Positions 35,230 to 46,569 of a stretch of DNA of 64,000 nt are shown here, in pieces. Origin of the DNA: Spodoptera frugiperda (Eukaryota > Arthropoda > Insecta > Lepidoptera > Noctuidae); contig NC_064239.1 in NCBI RefSeq assembly GCF_023101765.2, positions 5,194,001 to 5,258,000 of the forward strand, given 5' to 3'. Each line of letters opens with the position of its first letter. The stretch's first letter is position 1. Position numbers and translations under genes: made by a program. The notes below the pieces were generated by a model. The model searched no databases. It was given only the letters and a program-made list of their open reading frames with translations, and had not been told where the DNA came from.

Positions 35230-35574
35230 GGGCCTATAAGTCACACCACGTTTTATAAACGGCCGGCGATTGCGTTATGGATACGCGCGTCGCCGGACGT
35301 TTTTATCCTACAGTGCAGTTTGTTGTCGTTTGTATCAGATACAAACGCGCGGCACCAGTTTGAATACACCAAGTATACATCGCTTCCGCATCGCTACAGC
35401 ACGCGTTTCTGTATCGCTACCCCCCCGCATCAGGTGTGCATAGGTCTACAGGCTCTGTCTAACTATCGCGTCAATAGCGATACAGACGCGATACGCACGC
35501 AAGTATCGCGTCACTATCGCTAAAAAGCAGCGTCGACGGCGCATTTAAAATAGACGTGGTGCAAACATAGGCCC
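35230..35574. mobile_element. Harbinger-type MITE with TTA duplication
   Basis: Ends GGGCCTAT...ATAGGCCC, with related inner sequence CACACCACGTTTTATAAACG and its mirror. TTA flanks both sides (35227-35229, 35575-35577). The interior is GC-rich with repeated ATCGCGTC and GCGATAC motifs. The 176-codon frame at 34993-35523 runs into it and is not a gene. Confidence 0.75.
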
Positions 35575-35619
35575 TTAGAAAAGGCACTAATCGTATTAAA
35601 AACTAAAAATTGGACTGAT

Positions 35620-37435
35620 ATATCAATAAAACACCAATTATGTATACAAATATGCCCCCTTTTCGTACTTAATGTCATCTACAGAATTGTGTAGGGGTCG
35701 GGGTACGTACTATTTTCTTGGATCGTTTCCCAACTGACATACCATGTTTACTTAGGCAGAGATGCACGCCACTTGACGAATAACTGAATAAAATCGCCTA
35801 CTTCCAATGACTCTTCTGCCAATAGAGTTAATGCGAACAGGTCGCAATGTACAATCTACACAGCGATCCATGTCGTCAATATCCGATTGATAGGCTTAAA
35901 CCCAAAATTGTGAGTAAGGTAATTTAGAGATGCACGATCCGTGAGAAATATACAAGCCGAGGTCGTGGGGTTTAACAATATAACATGGAAAATACGTTTG
36001 CACTTAGGAACGATAACATCGAAGAAACAAGTGTCGTCTGTATCGATGACTGACTCATATCAGACAGATGTTGTAAGAAGGTTAAATTCAGAGTACTTAT
36101 ACGCATAAATGATCAAATAATCATTAATGTCCTATAACTTTTTAGTTTTCCCTCTATCCGCACGTGTCTGCATAATCGGATTCCGTTAATGGGTTATGTC
36201 ATAATCAGTTCGGTAATTGAAAATTGGTCTGATTAACATATTTTCGATAAAAAATACACCTACATTTTCTTATACTGCTAATTTTTTAAAGGTATTTTTG
36301 GGCAAGCCAGTGCTTTTCGCTAGACGAATTGTGTGCCGGTTCGACCGGAGTAATTTCTTGTTCCTACATTTTAGAAAAAAACCGTATTTCGTGTAAAGTT
36401 TTTAACTTATTGCGTTGGGTCAGATGAGGTTACTCAGTGGTACCCTAAATCATTTCCCAATCTCTCTTAATCCCCGATTCTGAAAATATCAACCCTTAAA
36501 TCTCGAGTTAACTATCCAAGTATAGCCGGCAACCCACGGCAGCGATTACCCTTACCATCAGGGGTAATGACTCTACAAATTACGCTGTGTACAAATATTT
36601 CACTTCTAACAAGCAGCCAAATCGATAAAATAGACACTCAACTCAAAAACCACAACGTATTCATTGGTTCTGATTGATCAATTACACTAACAGATACAGC
36701 TTGGCCCCCTTTTCGTACTTAACCTCACACAAAGTAGGGGTCAAGATTGTCTGGACGTTTAAACACATTGTTTACTTACAGAATGCTGACTTGTAATATG
36801 AATATTACTTTATTGATTTTAATAGATTAATAACAGGTGATGAGATATTTGAACTTTTTGATCCAAATTGTGAAATTTTTAAGACACGTGTGAGAAATAA
36901 CAAGGGTATAGGTTATTTATAACTTATAAGGTATTTGGTTAGTAGATAAATCGAAGAAGGACGTTTAGAAACCTCAAATGAGATGTGAGAAGATATTCTA
37001 CACTGTTATCAAAAAATAATGACATATTGTCGTAGTTTTCCCTCTATCCGCACGTGTCTGCATAATCGGATTACGTTGATGGGTTATGTCATAATCAGTT
37101 CGGTAATTGAAAATTGGTCTGATTAACTATTCGTGTTATACCTACATGTTTTACACTGCTTGGAGTAGGTAGTGTGGGAGAGCCATGCTTCGGTACGAAT
37201 GGGCCGGCTCGACCGGAGTAATATCACGGCCTCACAGAAAACCGACGTGAAACAACGATTGCGTTGTGTGAGTGAGGTTACTGGAGGCCCAATTCCCAAT
37301 CTTCCCAATCCCCGATTCTCGAACAACAACCCTTAAAATCCTAACTCCCAAAAAGCCGGCAACGCACGGCGGCGATTACTTACCATCAGGCGATACGTTG
37401 ACGCTCGATTACCGGCGTGTTTCATAAAAAAAGGT
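35620..37435. repeat. Tandem segmental duplication with shared repeat insertion
   Basis: Two diverged units, about 35620-36590 and 36680-37435. Shared blocks: GCCCCCTTTTCGTACTTAA (35655, 36707), a roughly 110 bp near-identical block TTTTCCCTCTATCCGCACGT to GAAAATTGGTCTGATTAAC (36145, 37036), then in each a copy of the GGCCGGCTCGACC repeat (36303-36570 degraded; 37162-37428 well kept) in the same place and orientation. Confidence 0.7.
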
Positions 37436-38739
37436 ATGTGCAACAGAGCTAACTGGCCATCTGGTGGTAAACGGTCGTCGGGTAATGCCTGGCATCTAAC
37501 ATATCTAGTAACTTTCTAAAAGAAAACTCAATCCAATAAATTGATAAGCCATCTTGTCTGTAGACATTGTCATCACAACTGATTCGTTTTTAATTATGAT
37601 GATCATTTGATGAAGAGTGTGACATGTCTACTGTTCTAATAGTTTCACTAGTACCTCGACTAAATACCCCAGGTATATAAGGTAGGTCAGAGAATTCACA
37701 TATGTATTAATCTATTTTGATGTTTGTATAAGACCCTAAAGCTATTGGTCCTATCTGACCTCACTTTAATCAGATCAGATTGCCGTCCCATCGAATTATG
37801 GTTACTCCAATTGAGACAGGCTGATGTGATTGAAATCCGTAGAGATACAAATAACCTTTTAAGTCAAAATCCGTAATGTGGAGTATACTTATGTTTCTCT
37901 GCACTTTAGAATAACTGGATTATATTATGGAAACTGGAAAAAGATCTGTTATGTCACCTGACTTAGTTTAGTATTTGCCTCGAGGTATTCACTTGCACGT
38001 GCAAGCAGGGCACTGTCGGGAAAGCCAAAACGTTTGTCATTGTGTTTAGTACAAGCCCGAGGGATGCTGTCTCATGTTTGTAGAGTTATTCTACTTCCTT
38101 TGTTTCTTCTAAATATATACCAAACGTGGATATGTGAGTAGGTACATAATCTCTTTTGAAGGACCATTCTGCATGAAGGTTTTATGTTCAACAGTATTTC
38201 TCATTTTCCGTAATTTTAAATACGGTAGTATCGTGATAATTAAACATAGAACAAGGTAAAAACCCGTGTATTTTCTTGCATTGTGATTTGTGTTATGAAT
38301 TAAAGCTACTCTTTCTCTTTAATAAGGTTGTATATATTCAGATCCAATAAATGATTCCTTTTTGTTGTAGATTTAACACGACGTTGATAGGTTAAGATTG
38401 ACTTACGGGGGTGAAATGGAATGTTCGAGGCTACTATGGGACATTTCAGCGTAGTAAAGTTTTTATTGGTTACGAAGGCTGATGGGGCACATGTACAAAT
38501 AATCATTGGTGAATTTAGTACCTTCTTGTTGTCATTCGGTTAAAATACGTTCTGACTTTGGTAAACAAAACTGAAGGTCGTACAAAGCGTTGTTTTAATT
38601 TAGAACAAAGAAAGTAGGTAATATCTGGAATATTTTACCGAAGGACACACTGCCAATTTTCAGTCGTCCAATAAAATATACAAATTGTGGTTTTCAGATA
38701 CTTAAATAAATTTGACGCGCATAAACGTCAGAACGCCGC
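37436..38739. other. No gene recognised upstream of the CpG-rich block
   Basis: Moderately AT-rich unique-looking sequence. It could hold regulatory DNA for the candidate promoter at 38740, but no specific site was identified. Confidence 0.35.
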
Positions 38740-39651
38740 ATCTAAATGCTCGTCAACACCAAAATAAAGTGTGTCAAACACGTGCGAGGAAAATTACGTA
38801 GCGCAAGTAGTGTGTGTGCGATGACTCGGTGAGCTAGATGCCGCGCGCCGGCCGGCGAAAAGAGCGTCGCTAGGCGCGTGGGTCGCGCCCCGCTGCCGCC
38901 ACGATGACGCATCGTGCCGACTCCGACTCAAGTGTGACCAGCTTACACCACAAGTCTCACAATAATACATATTATAATTAAATACCTAACATCTAAAATT
39001 TATTCCAATACAAAGCTTGCTAAAATACCCTTGAAGTTTTCAACCGTAATCTGCAATACAGTTATGTTTTTCTTTTCATAATGTCTATAAATATTTTGAA
39101 ACTGTTGATTAATCGCATCTCCATCAGTTTTGGTTGAAGTCAATATTTGTATCGTAACAATTCAGCTCTGTGAGACACTCAGAATGAAATATTCAAATTG
39201 CGTAATGCATGCATAATGAAATATATTTTCGTGCGGTTTGGTGGAGCAGTAAAAATATCTCGAGAGTTGTCGTTAGAATGATCGTCCGTGTGAGTGTCGT
39301 AGCGGAGACATACTAGTGGAAGTAGGTAGTGCAGTGTTTGGTCGGCCCCGACCCCATCCCATCCGTGGTGTTGTGCCACCAGTCCACCATAGAACGCCGC
39401 GCGCGCCGCCTGTATCGCACCACCACACCACGTGCCCGACAACCGCACAATTGCGCGCCGATTGTGTAAACGTGAATTAACCTAGGATTTCGTCGCGCGC
39501 GAAAAGTGACAAGGTCGCTCTAGATCGAATATTTTTTGTCGAATCTGTGTTAACACCAGTGCCACGGAATCGCTCAAGGACCAGTTTCTTCCGTCAATGC
39601 TGTTATCTGTTACCAGTGAATGTAAATAATAGCAGAGACATCGCTTTTCAG
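38740..39651 (+). promoter_or_regulatory. CpG-rich candidate promoter and 5' UTR exon
   Basis: Two GC- and CpG-rich blocks (about 38810-38940 and 39280-39500) stand out from AT-rich surroundings. The second runs into a stretch ending CAG at 39649-39651, followed by GTAGTATG, a plausible donor. The same-strand desaturase coding exon begins right after an acceptor at 62239, so at least one upstream non-coding exon must exist; this block is the best candidate seen, giving an intron of about 22.6 kb. The link is inference. It could equally serve another gene, or be bidirectional. No convincing TATA box was found, which is usual for CpG-rich insect promoters. Confidence 0.4.
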
Positions 39652-40687
39652 GTAGTATGTCAAGGACTTTTTATGCCCACTGCCCACATCTAAGTTAGCA
39701 ATAAGATTGTTGTACAAGAATACTTGTGTGTGTGTCATATTTAATGTTTATTTACAATTAATTTTGTAAATAAACAAATACCTACTAGAAATCTCAGTTA
39801 CATCCATCTATTTACCAATTTTGAAGGGACTAGTAAAATGGAAGTTAACTTAAAACTGTTGCGTCTGCGTTTTGTATCTCTCTGTCATCAGATTTGGGGT
39901 TCGATTCTGTGTGGGAATACAGTAATTTGAATTGCAAAGTGGATTGTTAGTTACTCAGCTGGTAGGCGGGTGAATATTTCGGTAATAAATTAAAAAGTAG
40001 GCGAGTGTATATTCATTAGTAGCATATTAACTAAACCAGTAAATGTCAGCCTAAGAGTTACATCAGTCTTGAAAAAGGCTTGTCTATCTTTCCAAGTTTT
40101 TTAAACATAAGTTAGGTAACTTGATTAAATGATTACTCACTCACGTAACACCTGTTTCATCTCTAGACCACAACTCCAAAATCCTATCGGTCGAGATTAT
40201 GCCATCACTATCAGAATCAAACTACACTGTATTATATCATTACAATCCTAACGAAATCCATTAAACATTTACATACACCAATTTACTTAGATCATAGCGT
40301 TCTACCTCATTCTTTATCTAACATAAACATTTGATAGGGACTAGTTTTACGAATGGTTGTTCGTAAGGTTCGTTCCATGGTCACTGAGATCGTTAGAATT
40401 AACGCATAAAGGTGGGATTTGAGTAACTTTCTCTTTTTATGTCGCAACCGATGGTTACGAGATTCTCACGTCTGATAGAACTTGTTACTTCGAAACTATG
40501 AATGTTTGTTGTTGTTTTCGTTTCTGTTTTGTAACATGTTCGTTTGTTTGTTTGTTTGATTTGTTTTTCATTGAGTTTCGTGGTTGTTAGTTAATTTCAT
40601 TGATTGTTAAGCCTATCTTCAGTAGTGGACGTCTTGTGGTTGTGGCCTATCTTTTTAGCTTTCTAATTTCTAATGCTGATTAACTAC

Positions 40688-40848
40688 AAACCACGATTTA
40701 CTCACGTAAATTAATAGAGAAAAGTTCTACTAGTTTCGATTCATTGCTCATAATGAAGAGAGTCTCGAAACTAGTAGAGCTTTCCTCTATTAATTTACGT
40801 TGAGTGAACTGTGATTTTTAGTTGTAGTTAAGTATGTCTCACGATAGT
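40688..40848. mobile_element. Palindromic MITE (ACGTGAGTAAACCGTG family)
   Basis: Both arms present (CACGATTTACTCACGTAA left, TTAATTTACGTTGAGTGAAC right) around TCATTGCTCATAATGAAGAG. Confidence 0.72.
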
Positions 40849-41512
40849 TATTATAAAAATATTTTTAAGTTGATGTTGCATTTACTCAATATTCAATAAC
40901 TTCTCTGTATTTTCAAATATATATTGTGTATGAGCCATAGGCAGTAGACAAATTATCACATAACTGATAAAAATCCGTCTACGAACTTCGATTTCTAACA
41001 AAATACATAGAAAATAAGGTTATGTTGTTGTTGTTGTCCTAAAGATATCAATTGAATGAGAATCATCAAATTGATAGAACCGACCTATCTTACTTAATAT
41101 TGATAGGTAACTGACCTAAAAGATAGGAGAATTTATTTTTATTTCATAGGAATGTGGGTCATAGACCTCTACAATAAAGATTATAATCGTCAGCTGTCTC
41201 GCTGCGTGCACAATGGGTGGCCCTTTGGCCCTAAAGTTAAATTGACTTGTTTTTGTACTGCGTCGTTTAAATCACGGTTTAAATAGGACATCATCAGTTA
41301 AAAAAGCTGTCTTGAAGATTTGAGATCTTGGATTTATGTATTTGTTGGCCAAAAGGTAGAGTCAGAACCAGGTGGAATTTTGCTCAGTTCTGAAATGTAA
41401 CATTAAGACAAAGTAAGTAAAAAAAAAATAGATCTGATGACTTCAAACTGAATAATATAAGATATTTTAAGGTTTTAATACAAACATCCATCCTTATTTT
41501 AGAGAAAAAAGT

Positions 41513-41830
41513 GTTAGGCCTAGTTACTCCACGTTGCGTCATATGACTAATGCACGCATTCATCAAAAACGATAGACAGATTTAAGCCTCGTCTTCACTA
41601 GGAACATTTGTGGAGCGACATGTTGTGTTAAAGTTGCCGCTTCGTGAACAGTTTTCATTGGTTCTAAGCAAAATGCAAGCATTTGTCAAGGACGCGTATT
41701 GTTTGTGAAGGATGCATGCATTCGTCAAATGACGCAACGTGGACAGTTACCCTCAACATGTCGCTTCATGGTATATTATTATGTAGGCAGTTGGTCGTTA
41801 CCGAAATGTTTGAATGTGACAGCAATTAGG
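41513..41830. repeat. MITE-like region with inverted CCACGTTGCGTCAT
   Basis: CTCCACGTTGCGTCATATGA (41527) is mirrored by GTCAAATGACGCAACGTGG (about 41716-41734). GCGACATGTTG (41617) is mirrored by CAACATGTCGC (41754). TTAGGCCT occurs at both ends. Boundaries are uncertain; it may be nested. Confidence 0.45.
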
Positions 41831-42009
41831 CCTCACTCGAGATGTTCTTGATACTTGTCGTGTAAATGTGCTTATCCAAATGTCGTTATGGAATTTTGAC
41901 ATCGATTTTGCAAAGGAACGGGACATAATATTATGCTATTTATTATTTAAGTATTGATGTATACATACTTGTAAACATCGTTTTGAAATATCATTCGAAA
42001 TTAAACATT

Positions 42010-42125
42010 TCGAAATAAGTTTCCGATATTTCGGCACTGTTGCAAGCGCCATGATCATGGATGAACGGTAAATATCCCGTCTTGAGTTCTAATGATATTA
42101 CTAGTGACCATGTCAGTTTAAAAAC
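42010..42125. repeat. Copy of the TTTCGGCACTGTTGCAAG repeat
   Basis: AAGTTTCCGATATTTCGGCA, CAAGCGCCATGATCATGGAT, GTAAATATCCCGTCTTGAGT, GTGACCATGTCAGTTTAAAA, as in 18322-18492 but without the left inverted arm. Confidence 0.65.
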
Positions 42126-42892
42126 TTATATTGTTTTGAAATAATACATACTGAATTTTCCGTAAATAGCTAGGTAACTTGTAATGTTTTGACATGACTA
42201 ATGAGTCATTCCTTATAGGTCTTTCCATAGGACTAACTTGCAACGCTGACGTGACGTTGACTGAAAGGACTTCATACACCTATTATCCTCCTCGGTCCAT
42301 CCTTTAGAAAATCATACCTATCAAGAATATCAATTGAATGATGGTCTTAGTCACAGAATTTTTGTTTGTTTACAACAGTCTTGAATCAAAAGGAAAGTTA
42401 TAATTAAATTAATATTTCTAAGTACAAGGAGCAAATCAATTAGATGCCAGCACTTACATATAAAAAAAAAACATCAAGAAAATTAGACATAATAACGATT
42501 AAATTACGGAGTAATTTCTTGACATGACATTATGTCATATGTCCTTTGAAAGCACATAATCAAATTATAATATGTAATAAAAAAAGTGTTTATTATTATA
42601 ATTATAACACACCTGACATAAAGTTTTACAATAATTGTTCTCTTACCAATGATTGTAGACACTATACCTTTGCTACTATTTACCATTGTAGAAAATTTTG
42701 TATATAAAAATATACCTATGTAAATTTATGTAGGTACGATTATATCTATGACTATGACAGAATGTGTGTCATAGGTGCTCATGTCAAGTACGTTACTAAC
42801 TAATCAGCTGTTAGTTCGTATGACAAGTGCTGTGCTTGTTTGCTAACAATTTGTTAACATTAGATATTTTAAACAATAGGCGTGCCCTTGTT

Positions 42893-43129
42893 ACTCATGC
42901 GTACGGTGCGTTGCGATCCGCACGCCTCAAAGAGTCATCAGACCACCACAGATGGGGCCCAGTAAGGCTAATGCCTGACCCGAAGCTGCGGGCTACCTAG
43001 CGATTACCGAGGCTCCGGAACTAGGCGGTTTTTAGTCAGAAGGAGCCAAACACTCCCTCTCGCCTCACTCAAGGCGGAAGAAGTCATTGGATGATTTTCC
43101 TCCATTGGCTGACTCCCCCCCCCCAAAGT
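42893..43129 (+). mobile_element. R1-like LINE 3' copy with target duplication
   Basis: This copy starts slightly inside the ORF tail (GCGTACGGTGCGTTGCG, then CCTCAAAGAGTCATCAGACC as in the 14763 copy) and ends near a C run. It is flanked by an 11 bp duplication GTGCCCTTGTT (42882-42892 and 43130-43140). Confidence 0.7.
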
Positions 43130-43427
43130 GTGCCCTTGTTCATGTACCCATGTATTCATGTAGCGGAACCTACACCATAGTTGGGCAATGGTAACTGTTG
43201 GTACAATTTTGTAACAGGTGTTAGGTTTGTTACGAGAATTTTATTCACAACACTTTTACTTTACATATTTAGGTTTTATATATTTTAATTTTTTTATAAA
43301 GCCACCCGGAATTTTTAAAATATTTGATGTCTCTTTCAATTCTAACATCTTCATACCTATTCTATAAATATTTAGAAATAAAACGTGGATGGTAACAATA
43401 GACTACAATGTTATGTTTTTCGCTTAT

Positions 43428-43580
43428 GCGCATAATTGTTTGACGAGGAACTCGACTAGTTTCGAGCCATTCTATAGGCTCATATTCAAGAGCAGCATTC
43501 CGCGGCACAAGACGCAGCGACAGACGTGGGTCTAACTAGTCGTGTTCCTCGTTAAACAGTAACGTGAGTAAGTCAAAAAA
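43428..43580. mobile_element. Palindromic MITE (GAGGAACTCGACTAG family)
   Basis: GTTTGACGAGGAACTCGACT left, AACTAGTCGTGTTCCTCGTT right, TAACGTGAGTAAG end. Confidence 0.7.
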
Positions 43581-44360
43581 TCAATAATTAATTTAGTATC
43601 TATATCTCAGTCTTACAAAAGTTATAATATATACGATTACATCACTACTTACCATCAGGTGGGATTGTAGTCAAGCATTAGTTTTTGTCGAATTAATAAA
43701 AAAACGTAGAATACAATGGATTTTTGCTAAGAGAAGAATAAAAAAATGGCAACAACAATAACAAAGATTTGCTACTAATAACTTAGTCAGGTCCTAGAGG
43801 TAACATAAATTGAGTGACTTTATACGTTCATTGGCCTTTGTGTGTCCATCGTTTCAGACGCGATGAACTGAAAAATTACCACACAGATTTCATATAGATA
43901 GGTAGGTATAATTTTCACTAATAAACAGGGATGACACTGGGGATATCAAAAGATAAATTACAGCATAGAAATTATATAGGTATTGGACTAATTAAGAAAA
44001 ATCATGATTAGTAGAACAACAGGGATGATGACGGGGTATGAAAATTAAAAATCGAATTAGTCCGTCAGTTAGGTAATGAAAAAATATTAGACACGTATTT
44101 TTTTATTTTGTCATATAAGATAACAATACCTAGATAAAACGATTCAAAGTTTAGGAGTGAGAGTAAATACGTCATTTCTACGTATAAAATGTAGCTAGAA
44201 ATGACGTCATGCGATATAATCAATATAAAAATAAAATAAAATTCAAATCGATATATCCTATACCTTGAACCTACATTTTTTACAAATAAATGATTTCTAT
44301 TTCGTTTTCTATCTTCGAAAGTATTTGTTTCCGTAAGAAAGTAAAAAATACGTACATATC

Positions 44361-44740
44361 TGGGGGCACGGCAGTGCCCCGCCAAGTCGAGCAAAAAAAA
44401 GCGGCACGGCCGTACCATCCTTTTCTCGAAGCAATTCGGGCCTTTTTCGACCCCCTATAATTCGGTTGTGGATAAAGCAAGAAACCTGAATCTTCAGTAA
44501 CTAATCCGGCATTGTATAAACACGGAATATTTAAAATTTCAGTCAATTTGAACCAGTAGTTTAAGAATGACAACTTGTTAAAGTTTCTAAATTTTGTCAC
44601 TCACTGACTCACCGATCATCAAAAGTCCAAGGCACTTCTAGCAGACTTAGAAGCTTCATATTTGGAATACATATAGAGTTTAGTGTCTTAATCATGGGAA
44701 AACTTAAATATTTTGTAATTTCGGTCCAGTTTTCCAAATA
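44361..44740. repeat. Unclassified repeat with GGGGCAC hairpin end
   Basis: Begins GGGGGCACGGCAGTGCCCCG, itself a 7 bp stem hairpin, followed by GCGGCACGGCCGTACCATCC. A 106-codon minus frame (44280-44600; includes WFKLTEILNIPCLYNAGLVT) crosses it. I do not recognise the family. Confidence 0.4.
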
Positions 44741-44813
44741 CACCAACTGCATCAATAACTTTGTAATCCCATATAAATATATGGGATTACAAAGTTATTT
44801 ATGCAGTTGGTGG
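44741..44813. repeat. Near-perfect palindrome
   Basis: Arms CACCAACTGCATCAATAACT...CCCATATA and mirror TATATGGG...TTTATGCAGTTGGTG, about 35 bp each with one mismatch, around AA. Confidence 0.85.
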
Positions 44814-44868
44814 TTGGTGGTGGTTATAAATTTAATACAAAAAGAAAGGCTCTACAAAAAGAAGTGAG

Positions 44869-45420
44869 ATCCCATCAAAAACATCCTGTAAAAAACCCAA
44901 GTCTCGCAGCTCAGTCTTTCTACCGTCAAAAGTTGTGAGATTCATGTAATACCAAGTCGGTTAATCTATTTAGTGTCTACTTGAAGGACCTTCTGTCTTA
45001 AGTTATTACATAAGTTATTATCATGCCAATATTAAAAATATTTAACGTTTTAAACAAATAGATCGACTTGGACATCGCATGAAAACAAAATGAATATTAC
45101 AATATTATATTAGATTCTTTAGTCTCTCGCGCAGTCGCGCCTCACGCGATTGAAACTCTCGTTCCTGTTGGTCGCTGGCCCGTCGTGCTGTGTAGTGTGA
45201 TACATACTAATAATCAAATCAAGCGATGTCCAAGTCGATCTATTTGTTTAAAACGTTAAATATTTTTAATATTGGCATGATAATAACTTAAGACAGAAGG
45301 TCCTTCAAGTAGACACTAAATAGATTAACCGACTTGGTATTACATGAATCTCACAACTTTTGACGGTAGAAAGACTGAGCTGCGAGACTTGGGTTTTTTA
45401 CAGGATGTTTTTGATGGGAT
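44869..45420. mobile_element. Fold-back element with about 200 bp arms
   Basis: Left arm 44869-45078 starts ATCCCATCAAAAACATCCTG; right arm 45223-45420 ends in its complement. The arms are almost identical except for about 12 extra bases on the left (ACATAAGTTATT). The 144 bp centre holds GC-rich sequence (CTCTCGCGCAGTCGCGCCTC). No clear target duplication and no coding. Confidence 0.78.
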
Positions 45421-46282
45421 AAAATATTTGAAAATAATCTACAAGACGGACAATAAAATAAAAATTAGTCATCAACCCTATTTAAATATTACACCTAACT
45501 AGAAAATACATAATTTTTACTACTGAAGGCAATGAGTATGCAGAAAAATGCATTTTGTATAGATTAACCGTCCCTGAACACGCTATTGCAGTAAAAACTA
45601 ATAGGTTAGTTGACATTCGACTAATGAGGTCCTTTATCAGCAAATTCAGTGTTATCAATAGTTTTTTAAATTACAACTGACTGACGTAAGAGTAATTACA
45701 GTCGAAACATTGCATATTTTTTTAATGAAGGTCACTAAGGTCGCAGTCAACTAAAAATCCTAGCAATTCTTGGCAAAATGCCCGTATAAGTACAGTGTCT
45801 GAGAACAAATTCTAGGACCAAGCATGTTTTAAATTTAATTAAAAGGCGATAGGTAATATGAGACAACCTTTGAGACATGCAATATTAACTCTACCTAAGT
45901 TTAAATTTAAGTTTTAATTATTACTTGAAAATATTTAGTAAGTATGCTAAGCTATAGCAGTCGTTACAACATGCATTCAATATTTAAAAGTGCCTAACGT
46001 AATTTGGCCAATATTGCCAGCCTGCCAGGTCAAATGATCAATAAAGAGTAGCCATGAGCGAAATTGATACTGAATGGACTTTAGACATGCATCATTAGCC
46101 ATTGTATAATAGTTTTCGACAAGTGTTCTGTTTTTCTAGAACTAGTAAATATTCTAGAACTTTCGTAAATAGATTCAGGACTAAAGACTTGAATAAATAC
46201 TAAACTTTTCATCCTCATCATCTTTCTGTCCTTATCCCAAGAATAAAACTATTCAATTCTCCTCTAAAGTTTGCTTCTTGTA

Positions 46283-46569
46283 CAGTCAGTCACGTTATTT
46301 GGTATACAAAGCGTGTAGCCAAATGCCATTTAGCGCTTGTTTACAAAGAGAGTAGAAAACTAAATTATATGAGATTGACGTAAATTTTGACCCTCGTCCG
46401 TGTTGACACTGACAACTGTCAAAAGTGTCAAATTGTGGCTAGAGGTTCAGGTAAGAAAATCAAGTTTTGTTTGTGCAATGCTTTTCAAAGATGCTAGGAA
46501 CTGTCTGTCTGCCAAATCTCTATAGTGAATGAATCTCTTTATGTGCAGACCAAATAATTTAGCTGACTG
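46283..46569. mobile_element. TA-flanked MITE, mariner-type
   Basis: Ends CAGTCAGTCACGTTATTTGG and the mirror CCAAATAATTTAGCTGACTG, with TA on both sides (46281-46282, 46570-46571). No coding. Confidence 0.7.

Larger units (their letters stand above)
43985..45480. repeat. Same repeat broken by nested insertions
   Basis: The 31950 family runs from AGGGATGATGACGGGGTATG (about 44021) to TTTCCGTAAGAAAGTAAAAA (about 44350) and resumes at TCTACAAGACGGAC (about 45437). Roughly 1.06 kb of other elements lies between (44361-45420), and about 85 bp extra lies near 44200-44285. Confidence 0.65.

Noticed and set aside
34993..35523. 176-codon open frame, the longest in the window
   Set aside because: Its second half is the interior of a TTA-flanked MITE and the first half is low-complexity. 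No domain or splice context.
39179..39448. 89-codon minus-strand frame in the CpG-rich block
   Set aside because: GC-rich DNA has few stop codons. The frame has no domain and the block looks like a promoter or UTR.
44280..44600. 106-codon minus-strand frame as a gene
   Set aside because: Starts inside one repeat and ends in another; no start context, no known domain. Kept only as part of an unclassified repeat.
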